A DNA stretch of 64,000 nucleotides, taken from positions 1-64,000 of the forward strand of contig NZ_CANMAO010000011.1 in assembly GCF_947495845.1 (NCBI RefSeq), written 5' to 3'. Source of the stretch: an uncultured Endozoicomonas sp. Its GTDB lineage: Bacteria; Pseudomonadota; Gammaproteobacteria; Pseudomonadales; Endozoicomonadaceae. Each line of letters opens with the position of its first letter. Position 1 is the stretch's first letter. Both the position numbers and the translations under genes were made by a program. The notes under the pieces are model-generated. The model saw only the letters and a program-made list of their open reading frames with translations. It had not been told where the DNA came from and did not search any database. Of the stretch, positions 38,632 through 48,282 are shown piece after piece.

Positions 38632-38847
38632 ATGAGTCACACTTATAAACTCACCGAGCTGGTCGGCAGCTCCACCGTCAGCAGTGACGATGCTATTCAA
38701 AACGCTATTGCTGCCGCTGGCATGAGTGTTGAACATATGGGCTGGTTTGAAGTAGTAGAAACCCGTGGCCATATTGAAGATGGAAAGATTGCCCATTGGC
38801 AGGTAACGGTGAAGATTGGTTTTCGCATGAAAGGCCGTGATCAATAA
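38632..38847 (+). CDS. Dodecin family flavin-binding protein
   Basis: 71 residues, exactly dodecin-sized. [19 protein letters not shown] and [20 protein letters not shown] followed by [10 protein letters not shown] match the family, including the Trp that stacks on the flavin. Dodecins form hollow dodecamers that store riboflavin or FMN. AAGGAGAG precedes the ATG with good spacing. Single gene between panE and yajQ. Confidence 0.9.
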   Translation: MSHTYKLTELVGSSTVSSDDAIQNAIAAAGMSVEHMGWFEVVETRGHIEDGKIAHWQVTVKIGFRMKGRDQ

Positions 38848-38936
38848 GTCGTCTTGTTAATTATTGCCTTCTGCAACACTTTCTCGGATACAATAGGGGG
38901 CATTATTTTTTAAAACCCTCAGGAGAGTTTTGCACT

Positions 38937-39422
38937 ATGCCTTCATTTGACATCGTCTCTGAAGTGGATATGCATGAATTGACCAACGCGGTTGATCAGG
39001 CCAATCGTGAATTGACCACTCGTTTTGATTTTCGTGGTGTTGATGCCAGCTATGAAAAAAGCGGTGAAAAGACCATCGTTATGACCACCGATGCGGACTT
39101 TCAGCTGGCTCAGATGGTCGAAATGCTGAAAACCAAAATGGTGAAACGAGGCATTGATGTTAAATGTCTTGAAGTAAAGGATCACTACGGTTCTGGTAAA
39201 CAGGTTAAGCAGGACGTTGAAGTGCGTCAGGGGCTGGATAAAGATCTGGCCAAGAAAATTGTCAAACTGATTAAAGATGAAAAGCTGAAAGTTCAGGCCG
39301 CCATTCAAGGTGAGCAGGTGCGGGTAACCGGTAAGAAGCGGGATGACCTGCAAACTGTGATTGCTTTCCTGCGGGAACAAGATCTGGATATGGCGTTGCA
39401 GTTTAATAACTTCAGAGATTGA
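38937..39422 (+). CDS. yajQ: YajQ family nucleotide-binding protein
   Basis: 161 residues, standard. It begins [20 protein letters not shown] and contains [30 protein letters not shown] and [16 protein letters not shown]. Two ferredoxin-like domains are expected. Members in Xanthomonas and Pseudomonas bind cyclic di-GMP and act with transcription factors; whether this one does is unknown. AGGAGAG lies before the ATG. A REP-like palindrome follows the stop. Confidence 0.95.
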   Translation: MPSFDIVSEVDMHELTNAVDQANRELTTRFDFRGVDASYEKSGEKTIVMTTDADFQLAQMVEMLKTKMVKRGIDVKCLEVKDHYGSGKQVKQDVEVRQGLDKDLAKKIVKLIKDEKLKVQAAIQGEQVRVTGKKRDDLQTVIAFLREQDLDMALQFNNFRD

Positions 39423-39438
39423 GGCTTCAGCGCGACAT

Positions 39439-39469
39439 GTAGGTCGGTAATCCCATTGGGATTGCCGAC
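39439..39469 (+). repeat. REP-like palindrome
   Basis: GTAGGTCGGTAATCCC then ATTGGGATTGCCGAC, the same hairpin as at 32648-32678, between yajQ and ampG. Confidence 0.75.
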
Positions 39470-39528
39470 GCTTATTTATCATTGTAAAACCTACGCAATA
39501 AATCAAAAAAGCTTTCGGAGAAAACGGA

Positions 39529-41085
39529 ATGGGGCTGTCAGCCAATACATCGAAGAGCTGGGGCGACGCCTGTCGGAGCTTTTTAAACCCGAAAGTCATC
39601 GCGCTTCTTTTTCTCGGCTTTTCTGCCGGTCTTCCTATTCTATTGATTTTCAGCAGCCTTTCTCTCTGGCTTCGCGAAGCGGGAGTAGAGCGCAGTGCTG
39701 TGACCTTTTTCAGCTGGGCAGCGCTGGGCTATTCGTTCAAATTTGTCTGGGCGCCGTTGGTTGATCGCATTCCACTCCCGGTTTTAAACCATTGGTTAGG
39801 TCGTCGTCGTTCATGGTTACTCGTATCTCAGCTGGCCATCGTTGGAGCTTTGCTGTTTATGGCAGCTAATAACCCGGTGGATGGCCTTTTCTGGGTGGCA
39901 GCCGGTGCTGTGATGTTGGGGTTTTCTTCGGCAACACAGGATATTGTGATTGATGCCTACCGGATTGAAGCGGCGGACGACGAGCTTCAGGCAATGATGT
40001 CATCTGCCTATATTGCCGGATACCGTATTGGCATGATTGTGGCGGGTGCCGGTGCTTTGGCATTGGCGAGTTGGTTTACAGTCACGGATGGTGTTTACGA
40101 CTACCAGGCCTGGGCATGGGCTTATCGCTGTATGGCGGGCTTTATGTTGGTTGGCCTTATTACGACCTTAGTGATTGATGAGCCAGTCAACAATGAGCGC
40201 GCTGCGGAGTCCCATCGCAGTGTGGTGGATTATTTGCGCTTCCTCTTGTTGTTTATCATCTCTGCGGCTGCCTTTGTCACTGCGTTCACTCAGCTTGCAA
40301 GCCCTCTGAACAGTTTGAGAGAAATCTTCATTGAACAGGATATCGCCTCGTCGCTGGCAGGATTTGCGACGGGCTCATTACGGTTATTATCCAGCGTATT
40401 TATGGCTGGGCTGACAGCCTGGTTTCTTACCAGAATGCAATTAGCGCCAAAAGCCATGGTGCGGGAAACCTATATAGCCCCTTTTGCTGACTTCTTTGAA
40501 CGTTATGGCAAGGTGGCTTTCTATATACTGCTGTTGGTGGGCACCTACCGGATTGCCGATGTGGTGATGGGTACCATCGCCAATGTTTTCTACGACGATA
40601 TGGGCTACACAAAAGCGCAGATTGCCACCATCACCAAAACCTTCGGTCTGGTTATGACCATTGCTGGTGGTTTCCTTGGCGGCGTGATGGCGGTTCGCTA
40701 TGGTGTGCTGAGAATTCTCTGGGTAAGTGCATTGCTGGCGGCGTTATCAAACCTGCTGTTTGCTGTGTTAGCCAACCTTGAGCCATCAAGCCTTTCTCTC
40801 AGCCTTGTGATTGCTGCAGATAACCTCAGTGGTGGCATGTCTGGAGCCGCGTTTATTGCGTTTCTCTCGGGCCTTACCAGCCGGGCATTCACCGCCATGC
40901 AGTATGCCATTTTCAGCTCACTGATGACGCTGATGCCAAAACTGCTGGCAGGCTATTCCGGCACCTTTGTCGATGCGGTGGATTATCCGATGTTCTTTAT
41001 CGGTTCAGCGATGCTTGGTTTGCCTGTACTTTGGCTGGTGTCGTACGTTGGGCGGCTGATGGAATCAGTGGAGCCCAAGAATTAA
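39529..41085 (+). CDS. ampG: AmpG-like muropeptide permease (MFS)
   Basis: 518 residues with about 12-14 hydrophobic segments. The first, ALLFLGFSAGLPILLIFSSL, and the following LREAGVERSAVTFFSWAAL, then FVWAPLVDRIPLP and LGRRRSWLLVSQL, are characteristic of AmpG. SSATQDIVIDAYRIE is another family block. AmpG imports anhydro-muropeptides from the periplasm for cell-wall recycling, which also affects ampC induction where present. The 3' end overlaps the convergent small gene by 4 bases. Confidence 0.93.
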   Translation: MGLSANTSKSWGDACRSFLNPKVIALLFLGFSAGLPILLIFSSLSLWLREAGVERSAVTFFSWAALGYSFKFVWAPLVDRIPLPVLNHWLGRRRSWLLVSQLAIVGALLFMAANNPVDGLFWVAAGAVMLGFSSATQDIVIDAYRIEAADDELQAMMSSAYIAGYRIGMIVAGAGALALASWFTVTDGVYDYQAWAWAYRCMAGFMLVGLITTLVIDEPVNNERAAESHRSVVDYLRFLLLFIISAAAFVTAFTQLASPLNSLREIFIEQDIASSLAGFATGSLRLLSSVFMAGLTAWFLTRMQLAPKAMVRETYIAPFADFFERYGKVAFYILLLVGTYRIADVVMGTIANVFYDDMGYTKAQIATITKTFGLVMTIAGGFLGGVMAVRYGVLRILWVSALLAALSNLLFAVLANLEPSSLSLSLVIAADNLSGGMSGAAFIAFLSGLTSRAFTAMQYAIFSSLMTLMPKLLAGYSGTFVDAVDYPMFFIGSAMLGLPVLWLVSYVGRLMESVEPKN

Positions 41086-41300
41086 TGGGTTCCATTGGCA
41101 GGTTTTTCTGAGGCATTCATCACTTCAGTGATTAGTTTCTGTTGCCAATACTCACGACTGCCGTCGTCGGGGAGTTTGTTCAACGTATCCCTGAAAATCA
41201 TAATCATGGCCTGAAGGATACTTTCTTCGGAGTAATTCAGGTTTTCAAGTTGGCGGATGATCTCAACTGCCAGAGCAATGTCTTCCGGAGCGCCTTCCAT
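41082..41300 (-). CDS. Small conserved-looking acidic protein, unknown
   Basis: 72 residues from the ATG at 41300, with GGAGAGG 6 bases upstream; the in-frame ATG at 41315 overlaps that site. Helical, no cysteine, no membrane segment: MEGAPEDIALAVEIIRQLEN, then a short helix pair. Its start overlaps the stop of the alkyltransferase-like gene, so the two are translationally coupled. Family not recognised. Confidence 0.65.
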   Translation of the reverse strand: MEGAPEDIALAVEIIRQLENLNYSEESILQAMIMIFRDTLNKLPDDGSREYWQQKLITEVMNASEKPANGTH

Positions 41301-41301
41301 G

Positions 41302-41619
41302 TTAATCCTCTCCATGCCATCGATAGGCTTTCAGGTTAACCTTTCCGGATAAAAACGTCACACCTTCCTTTTCCAGTCGGGTTTTCTGTTCGTTATAGCG
41401 GCTGCTACCCTCTGGAAAAGAAATCTCGCCTTTGCCATTGATGACTCGGTGCCATGGCAGGTCACTGCCAGCAGGCAGTTGTTTCAGAATATTGCCCACA
41501 ACCCGGGCATAACCACGAGCGCCAGCCATATCCGCCAACTGACCATAAGTGACCACATGGCCTTCAGGGATTCGGCTTAGTAGGTACCAGATCTCTGTGG
41601 GAGTGAATGGGGTAGTCAA
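41302..41619 (-). CDS. Alkyltransferase-like protein (ATL, MGMT family)
   Basis: 105 residues. The MGMT DNA-binding core is present (HVVTYGQLADMAGARGYARV), but the active-site PCHR is PWHR with Trp at position 56. That is the hallmark of ATL proteins, which bind O6-alkylguanine without removing the alkyl group and hand the lesion to nucleotide excision repair. The length equals that of E. coli YbaZ-type proteins without the N-terminal MGMT domain. It is followed by a coupled 72-residue gene. Confidence 0.92.
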   Translation of the reverse strand: MTTPFTPTEIWYLLSRIPEGHVVTYGQLADMAGARGYARVVGNILKQLPAGSDLPWHRVINGKGEISFPEGSSRYNEQKTRLEKEGVTFLSGKVNLKAYRWHGED

Positions 41620-41750
41620 CGTGAAATCTCCAATACAGATACAACGTGTTCAGTTGGAGCTTAACGCAGTAGAAAATAATTTACACGGGCGTAAATAATA
41701 CCCGTGAGAAATTATGCTTGAAGGGGGCAATTCATCAATTGAGGTGTATT

Positions 41751-44700
41751 CTAATGTTTAAAATCTGGAAAATGCGTTCTTAAATATCCTAAGAGCTGCT
41801 TGTTTTCCTGCACATTCAACTCAGCAATGTGAAATGCTTCAGGATTAATACGCATCATCTTTACAATGGATTCAGCGCTACCACGTAACTTATAATCTGC
41901 AGTTTTATAAGCTTCCGAGTTTATTTTCATCATTTTCAGTACGAATGACTCATCATTGCGTAGATTGTAGTGAGCAATTTCATAAGCCTCTGGATGCTCA
42001 TACATGAGCGACAGTATGAATGTGCCGTCATTTGTTAAAGGATAGCTAGCCTTCTTGTAAGCGGTAGGGTGTTCAGCCAGTAGTGAACGAATAAAATCTG
42101 AATTTGCACATAATTCACGGCCAGAAATTTGATAAGCTTCAGGATCTATTTCCATCATAGAGCGGATGAATGCTTCATTGTTACGCAGTTCGTCACCCGC
42201 TTTTTTATAGGCCTCAGGCCGTTTTTTTATTAGTTGCCTGATAAAGTTTTCATCGTTACATATATCGCCGTTTGCAAGTTTATATGCGTCTGGATTAATG
42301 TCCATTAGTTGTAAAATAAACGATTTATCATCACAGAGTGGGTAATTTGTCAGATGATACGCATCAGGGTTAGCTCTTGTCATGTTAATGATAAAGTCTT
42401 TATCTTGCATTAATTCTGTACTGCATATTCTATAGGTATCTGGAACAAGTTTGATCAGTTTTAATAAAAATGTTTTGTTGTTTCTTAGCTTATTCCCACA
42501 AATTATGTAGGCATCAGGGTTTATGGTTATTAGCGCAAAGATTATATCTTCATCATCTCTGAGCTCATCGCCAAGAATATAATAGAGTTCAGGATGTTGG
42601 TTAATGATGCTTAATATGATGCTTTTGTTATTACGTATCTTGTCTCCAATGTAACAGGAATTAGAGGTGTCTATTTCAATTGCTGTCCGGACTATATCTG
42701 GATTGTTTCTGCATTTTTCACCAGCAGACTTTAAGATTTGAAAATAGCCACGATAGTTTTTCATTGCAGTCATAACCACATCTTGATCATCCTTTAGCTT
42801 ATCACTGACACCTTCGATGTTCTGAGCTTTACCCTCAACTGCCAGAAGGGCAATATTTTTATTATTTCTTAGCTCTTTGCTAATATAATGAAAAGCCCAA
42901 GGGTGATTTTTTATTGCAATCGTAGCAATCTCTTTATCGTTTTGTAGTTCTTTACTGGCATATTCAAGTGAACCACCATGGAAGCTAACAGCCGCCATGA
43001 CAATCTCTTTATCGTTTTGTAGTTCTTTACTGGCATATTTAAGTGAATCACCATGGGAGCTAACAGCCGCTATGACAATCTCTTTATCGTTTTGTAGCTC
43101 TTTGCTGGCATATTTAAGGTCATATCCATAGGAGGTTACTGCTGACAAATTAAATTGGAAATCACCTTTATCATCTTCACTAGCATAATACAGACAAGTT
43201 ATGGGTTCTTTAACAATATCTTTAGCAATCGCATGCAAGGTATCTTTGGGAAGGTGTCTGACGAAATTTGCACTCAATAGTATGCTAGCCAAGCATACCT
43301 CCTTTTTTATCAATTCTGCTTCTTCGGAGTTGATTGAGTTTAAATGTTTTTTGAATATGGTTAAGAAAGATTCTTGATGGTGTGTTTCAGGTTCAAGTTG
43401 AAAAGGAAAGTCTTGAAATATTTTCAAGATAATTCGGTCTTTTTTGGGGAGCTTTTTGGATAAGTTAATTCTTTCGTTTTCGTCGATGTGCTTGCTTTTT
43501 GCGCAATGGTAAAGGCCTATGTTGAATAGACTGTCTTCTATATGTGTGGTTTCTATTTTTTTGATATTTTTTATGTTTCTGATTAAATCTTCTTTTTTCC
43601 ATTCAAGAAAATGTGATAAATTAAATGTGTCGTGTAATTTCTCAAGTATTGGGATTGAAGAGATTGTTTCTATAAAGCTGCTTATTATTTCATTGTGTGA
43701 TCTAAAATTGTTGCATTCAATTTCCAATTTTTCAGAGACGGGGTTGAATTCTACAATCAATTCACTGGAGTTTTTATCAATATTCAGTTTTTTTAGTAGA
43801 TAGGCAAAAAACCATAAGCGTTTTGATCTGGCATCCGGGCCTGGTATATATGAAAGATCTTCTGCTATTGATAAACGTAACTGTCTACCTTTAGTCCCTT
43901 CTGCCTTCTCATAAACTCCTATTGTTGATAAATGAGTACCATTTTGTGAAGTAATGATACAGGCTCCGGGAAGCTGGGTAACAGTGCTATCAATGTATTT
44001 GAAGCTTTTGGCAATAATGGCTCTGCATTCGTCATTTAAAAACTGACTGTCCTCAGCGTTTGAAAATCTGATCCATTTTGTTCTGTTTGTTTTTTGAATG
44101 GTTCCAAGGCCTGAATTGATGGCAACAGGCTGCAGTGCAGACACAAATCGTTTATGAAGAAAGAGAATCATCTCATGGGCAGTCTTTACATCTTCAGGTG
44201 TAGCAGGGTTATGTTGACGCTGTATGACTTTTTTCAGTTCTGAGCAGTTCTTCAGCCAGTCTTTGAAATTGACTGGCTGGTTTGGAATCTCGTGAGCGTC
44301 TGTTAACCCCTCTGATAGTTTATGAACCAGCTCTGAACAGGTTTTTCTGATAGTGACCATTGATGCTTTCAGTAACTCCAGCTCATTATTGTACTCCCTT
44401 AGTTGAGCATTTTCCTTATCTCCAGCTAACTGTAGAAAAGCTTCATAGCCTTGAAGAAACAGTTCAACCTCGTAATAGAAATGATTCACTTCTTCTTTTA
44501 ACTGATTCAGGATATGAGATCGTTCAGGGCACATGCTGAGCGCTTTACTTTGTTCCGGGCCAAGTACCGACTGAAACAGTCGACCAGGCTCGAAGTAAGC
44601 GAGTAGCTTATCATTCTGTTGATTTAACCAATGGAATCCCTGATCTGGTTGTTTGAAGGTGACTGTGGATTTTATGTAAGACTTTGACTGACTCAAGGCT

Positions 44701-46493
44701 GCAGCATAGTCTGGAACCAAAGACGTTCTATTTGCTTTCCAGACTTCGGTTTGATCACCCGGTAGTAGATAAGCCCCTTTTTCTTTATTAAAGAGGCCGG
44801 CAACTAATGTCAGGTCAGACCCATCCGGTACCTTAAACTGATCTCCGGCTAGCAGGCAGGGGATGCCTGCCTGTCTTAGCGTAATGGCAACGTGGTCGTT
44901 GGTTCCGCCATCTTTTAAAATGAAACCACCCACACGTTTGAGTACGTCTGGTTCGATCATCCATTCGGCTGCACATTCGGCATGAATGATGGCACTTTTC
45001 GGAATGGATAGCGGGTCAATTTTCTCGCTCAATAATACACCTGGACCACTGCAACAGCCCTCACTGACCAGTATGCCATCAATATGCGAAGGTGGAGGTG
45101 GGGCAGCATTAAAGCAGCTACCTCCTGCCAGACGTGTTACGGGGCGAACCTGAACGATGTGCAGTTTTCTCTGCATATCAGCGGCAAACTCAACATCGAC
45201 CGGGCAGCACAGCATATTTTCGAGGGTTTCAATATGTTTTTGTATTTCCTGAAGGAGTGCTGGCGGTAGCTTTTCTTTGTCTTTGTCAGTATTGGTGTTG
45301 ATCACCGGATCTTCTGAACAGCCTTGCTCTGTCCGGTTAAGCACGAAATACTGGGGGATGTTACCTTCAATCCACTGTGCGTTATCAGTCTGACCGCTTC
45401 GGGAAAGTTTATATTGATGGGGAGTAACGCCAAACTTGCCATCAACAACCCCTTTGGGCTGCCCGAGAGTGTATTCCAATTGAATGGTATCATCCTGTAA
45501 CGATGAATGACTGATAATGGCGCCACCAAAACTGCACTTTATGCAGGACTGAATCACCATGGCCATGGGCTGAGGAACGTCCTCTGGAAGGCAGGCTTCA
45601 GGGCGATAACCAGAAGCCATAACCCTGAGGCAGGTTTTTAAAATATCGCCTTTCAGATGAACGTGAGAATCGTATTTACCGGCCTGGGCATCACCGTAGC
45701 CATCTTCTTTGATACCGGAACTTCTGACAATAAACGCAGTATCAGGTTGCGACTCTTGTAGTTGTGAAAAGAGGTTTCTGATTTCCTGGCTGCCCGGCAA
45801 AGCGGATACTTCATTGTAGAACTCTTCACTGCTGATACATTCTCCTAATTGGGTAATCAGCTCACTGCGTTTCTTTCTTGGAAGCAAGAGAATGGTTTCT
45901 TTGATGTCACTAATGCTGATTGGCTGGCTGCTCATTAGCAGGTGACCTGAAAAGAAGATACTTAATAAATGAGTGCTTAATGGATGGTGTTCAATGGCAG
46001 AAAATAACTGTTGATTAATCGCTTTGAATGGAGGCACGGGAAGCCCCGCTTGTTGCATTATTGTAAGAAACCAGCCTTTGCCGCCAAGATTTTCTCTGCA
46101 TAGGGTTTCGCTTTGAGGCGGACTTATCAGGAAATTTTGTGTTGATGGAAATTGAGTTTCAGGTAGCTTTACCCCTACTTTTTCCGGTTTAGTAAAAAGG
46201 GGATCACTGGTGTTTGTAATAACGTTGGTTAATCGCTTGCCAAGATCCTTTTTTTTTGATGCTGAAAGTGCATCAGCCATTACATTATGTATAAGCTTTT
46301 CTGCAAATCTGGCTGCATTAGAATTTTTTCGGTCATTGTGGCTTTCTTCTGTCGAGATGGGCTCTGCTGTCCGGGCGTTATATTTTGCAACTGGCGCTTT
46401 TGCAGAGTTCAAAACATGTTCAGGCTTTTCTGATAAAGTATTTGTAGTTAACTGAAGTGTTTTTTGAAATATCTGACCCGTAATATTGTCCAT
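41751..46493 (-). CDS. Giant PEP-synthase-like / DUF4116-repeat fusion protein
   Basis: 1580 residues. After a polar N-terminus (~1-130) come a PPDK_N-type ATP-grasp domain (~135-455: ENLGGKGWFLTIMQQAG, FIVRSSGIKEDGYGDAQAGK, then VDVEFA and HIVQVRPVTR) and a phosphohistidine swivel domain (~470-585) with GGTNDHVAI, where His534 aligns with the phosphorylated histidine of PEP synthase. The PEP/pyruvate-binding barrel that should follow is not recognisable. Residues ~600-1110 match nothing I know. The C-terminus (~1115-1575) is a helical solenoid of DUF4116-type repeats, three with a 25-residue period (YASKELQNDKEI) followed by longer PEAYxxA...LRNDxxFI units. No signal peptide. Possibly an effector kinase or phosphotransferase; inferred only. 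Confidence 0.75.
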   Translation of the reverse strand: MDNITGQIFQKTLQLTTNTLSEKPEHVLNSAKAPVAKYNARTAEPISTEESHNDRKNSNAARFAEKLIHNVMADALSASKKKDLGKRLTNVITNTSDPLFTKPEKVGVKLPETQFPSTQNFLISPPQSETLCRENLGGKGWFLTIMQQAGLPVPPFKAINQQLFSAIEHHPLSTHLLSIFFSGHLLMSSQPISISDIKETILLLPRKKRSELITQLGECISSEEFYNEVSALPGSQEIRNLFSQLQESQPDTAFIVRSSGIKEDGYGDAQAGKYDSHVHLKGDILKTCLRVMASGYRPEACLPEDVPQPMAMVIQSCIKCSFGGAIISHSSLQDDTIQLEYTLGQPKGVVDGKFGVTPHQYKLSRSGQTDNAQWIEGNIPQYFVLNRTEQGCSEDPVINTNTDKDKEKLPPALLQEIQKHIETLENMLCCPVDVEFAADMQRKLHIVQVRPVTRLAGGSCFNAAPPPPSHIDGILVSEGCCSGPGVLLSEKIDPLSIPKSAIIHAECAAEWMIEPDVLKRVGGFILKDGGTNDHVAITLRQAGIPCLLAGDQFKVPDGSDLTLVAGLFNKEKGAYLLPGDQTEVWKANRTSLVPDYAAALSQSKSYIKSTVTFKQPDQGFHWLNQQNDKLLAYFEPGRLFQSVLGPEQSKALSMCPERSHILNQLKEEVNHFYYEVELFLQGYEAFLQLAGDKENAQLREYNNELELLKASMVTIRKTCSELVHKLSEGLTDAHEIPNQPVNFKDWLKNCSELKKVIQRQHNPATPEDVKTAHEMILFLHKRFVSALQPVAINSGLGTIQKTNRTKWIRFSNAEDSQFLNDECRAIIAKSFKYIDSTVTQLPGACIITSQNGTHLSTIGVYEKAEGTKGRQLRLSIAEDLSYIPGPDARSKRLWFFAYLLKKLNIDKNSSELIVEFNPVSEKLEIECNNFRSHNEIISSFIETISSIPILEKLHDTFNLSHFLEWKKEDLIRNIKNIKKIETTHIEDSLFNIGLYHCAKSKHIDENERINLSKKLPKKDRIILKIFQDFPFQLEPETHHQESFLTIFKKHLNSINSEEAELIKKEVCLASILLSANFVRHLPKDTLHAIAKDIVKEPITCLYYASEDDKGDFQFNLSAVTSYGYDLKYASKELQNDKEIVIAAVSSHGDSLKYASKELQNDKEIVMAAVSFHGGSLEYASKELQNDKEIATIAIKNHPWAFHYISKELRNNKNIALLAVEGKAQNIEGVSDKLKDDQDVVMTAMKNYRGYFQILKSAGEKCRNNPDIVRTAIEIDTSNSCYIGDKIRNNKSIILSIINQHPELYYILGDELRDDEDIIFALITINPDAYIICGNKLRNNKTFLLKLIKLVPDTYRICSTELMQDKDFIINMTRANPDAYHLTNYPLCDDKSFILQLMDINPDAYKLANGDICNDENFIRQLIKKRPEAYKKAGDELRNNEAFIRSMMEIDPEAYQISGRELCANSDFIRSLLAEHPTAYKKASYPLTNDGTFILSLMYEHPEAYEIAHYNLRNDESFVLKMMKINSEAYKTADYKLRGSAESIVKMMRINPEAFHIAELNVQENKQLLGYLRTHFPDFKH
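42931..43155 (-). repeat. Three 75-bp tandem repeats inside the DUF4116 region
   Basis: Units start at 42931, 43006 and 43081 (TCTTTATCGTTTTGTAG at each start), 25 codons each. They are much closer at the DNA level than the other solenoid repeats, suggesting recent unit duplication. Confidence 0.8.
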
Positions 46494-46716
46494 GTCATTT
46501 CCTTAAATTTCTTATGATATTAAGTTATTGGGCTGGATGCGGTTAAATATTCTTAATATCAATAAGTTACTCTTGATTTTTTATTCGGTTTTTCTGGATT
46601 ATACGTCTGTTCAGCTACAGCTAATTTTTAAGACAATATTAAGACAATAGCTTTATTATTTAGTTCCAACTGGCCTTGTTCTGCTCCACAAGCAGGCTGG
46701 CAGATGTTTTTTTGCT

Positions 46717-46877
46717 AAGTAGTTGGCCATTTGGAATCGAATATTTTTGGCTTATTGACCAGGTTCTCTGCAAGGCGCAACGACGGGAGCATAGCGAGCT
46801 ATGTGACCAGAGTTGCAATGCAGTCAGAGAGCCTGATCAATGAGTCAGAAAATATGACTTCAGGTGGTTAACTACTT
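46717..46877 (+). mobile_element. MITE-like repeat A, copy 2
   Basis: 161 bases, the same length as the reverse-oriented copy at 2782-2942. It runs from AAGTAGTTGGCCATTTGGAA to GGTGGTTAACTACTT. The ends pair with each other (AAGTAGTT/AACTACTT) but differ from those of copy 1 (AAGTACCC/GGGTACTT). The last base directly precedes the ATG of the DUF481 gene, so the element supplies the upstream AGGTGG. Confidence 0.75.
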
Positions 46878-47912
46878 ATGAGGCGACATGGTATGAGGTG
46901 TAGAAGTCGCTTGATTTTCAGACTTTTGTGGTTAGCTCTGATGGTTGTAAGCAGTGCAAAAGCCGACACGGTATGGATGAACAATGGTGATGTGCTCTCC
47001 GGCGAAATTACAAAGCTGGAGGCCGGAAAGCTCAGCCTGAAAACCAAGTATGTAGGCACCGTTTTGCTTGACTTAAAATACGTCACTTCGATGGGTGCTG
47101 ATCGACAATTATGGGTGAGTTTGATCGGTGAAAAACAGGCTAGCCTTCGAAGCTTGAAAGGTTTGACGCCGGGAGTGATCGTTATCGATGGTGATGGTCG
47201 TGAACGATCCTTTTCCAGTGTGTGGCCAGTAGCGGGTATTCATGTCGCAAAACCGGCACTGGCGGATAGCTGGCAGTTGAAAGGCAATCTGGTTGCGTCA
47301 TTAGACAGTAAGTCCGGCAATGATGAGAAATCCCTGGTGGGTGTCGAAGGGCAGGTTCATATTGATGATCAGTGGAATAAGAATGCCGTCTACTGGGATT
47401 TAGATCTGGAAAACGACGAAGGTGTGAAAAGCTCAGAATGGAAACTTGGCTACTCATACAGTCGCTATCTGACCGAACACTGGTTTGTTCAGGGTGCGGC
47501 TGAGCAGGAGTACGATTCTGAAGAAGATTTACAAACCCGAACGTCTCTTGGTGGCACGCTGGGTTATCGGTTTTGGGAAACGTCCCAGAAAACACTGAGA
47601 ACCAGTGGTGGTATCAGCCGCCTCTGGGAAGATTATCAGTCCTCTCCTTCCCAGAAAGACTATGCCTTGACCTGGGGGTTTAACTATCGCACGCCGTTGT
47701 TTCGACGCTGGGATTACTTTGCGAATAGCCGAACCTTTTTTCGCTTGAATCAGTCCACGGTACTGGTCAATGTCACTCAGGGGATTAAGGTGGGCTTAAC
47801 AGAGCATATCACCTGGAATCTGACGCATATGTTGGATTACGACAGTGATCCGGCTGAAGAATCAAAAAAGGTAGATAACCGGGTGAAGATGGGCGTGGGC
47901 TACCAGTGGTAA
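46878..47912 (+). CDS. DUF481 outer-membrane beta-barrel protein
   Basis: 344 residues. Signal peptide in the first ~29 residues (FRLLWLALMVVSSAKA). An N-terminal periplasmic-type segment (VWMNNGDVLSGEITKLEAGK) is followed by a DUF481 barrel of alternating strands, including WFVQGAAEQEYDSEEDLQTR and TSLGGTLGYRFWET, ending in the C-terminal aromatic VGVGYQW that directs outer-membrane insertion. Function of the family is unknown (salt-stress-induced in some species). ATGs at 46878 and 46893 are both possible; the first directly abuts repeat A. The 3' end overlaps the convergent gene by 13 bases. Confidence 0.88.
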   Translation: MRRHGMRCRSRLIFRLLWLALMVVSSAKADTVWMNNGDVLSGEITKLEAGKLSLKTKYVGTVLLDLKYVTSMGADRQLWVSLIGEKQASLRSLKGLTPGVIVIDGDGRERSFSSVWPVAGIHVAKPALADSWQLKGNLVASLDSKSGNDEKSLVGVEGQVHIDDQWNKNAVYWDLDLENDEGVKSSEWKLGYSYSRYLTEHWFVQGAAEQEYDSEEDLQTRTSLGGTLGYRFWETSQKTLRTSGGISRLWEDYQSSPSQKDYALTWGFNYRTPLFRRWDYFANSRTFFRLNQSTVLVNVTQGIKVGLTEHITWNLTHMLDYDSDPAEESKKVDNRVKMGVGYQW

Positions 47913-48253
47913 GGACCGGTGCGCTTCATATTGGTGCAGATGGGTAAACGACCACGTCGTATCATAAACGGGCGGCTTTTGAGGAGGTAGCGACGGAAAG
48001 GGAAGTCGTCCATATCGTTATCAAGGGAAAAGTCGGTCAGATCTGGTGATAGGTCAGGTGAAAGATCCGGTGAAAACAGCGGTGTATTATCGTTTTTCTC
48101 TGCCTGAAAAGTGCGCATGGTGTTTTCCAGCCAATTTGCAGCTCGATAGAGCAGGGAGTTTCGGCTAAGGGTATCCGGGTCTTGGTTGTCCAGAGAGTAA
48201 ATCAGGGTTTTTCTGACTTTCATTACCTTCATCACGCCTGTTAATAAACACAT
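47900..48253 (-). CDS. Hypothetical small protein
   Basis: 117 residues from 48253; ATGs at 48232 and 48223 are alternatives, and no start has a clear binding site. Contains a short tandem of SPDL (three times) followed by acidic residues, and a basic C-terminus (KSRPFMIRRGRLP). No family recognised. It overlaps the 3' end of the convergent DUF481 gene. It may belong to one transcription unit with the two genes upstream on the same strand. Confidence 0.45.
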   Translation of the reverse strand: MCLLTGVMKVMKVRKTLIYSLDNQDPDTLSRNSLLYRAANWLENTMRTFQAEKNDNTPLFSPDLSPDLSPDLTDFSLDNDMDDFPFRRYLLKSRPFMIRRGRLPICTNMKRTGPYHW

Positions 48254-48282
48254 AATTTATTAACGGCACTGTAAGGTATTGA

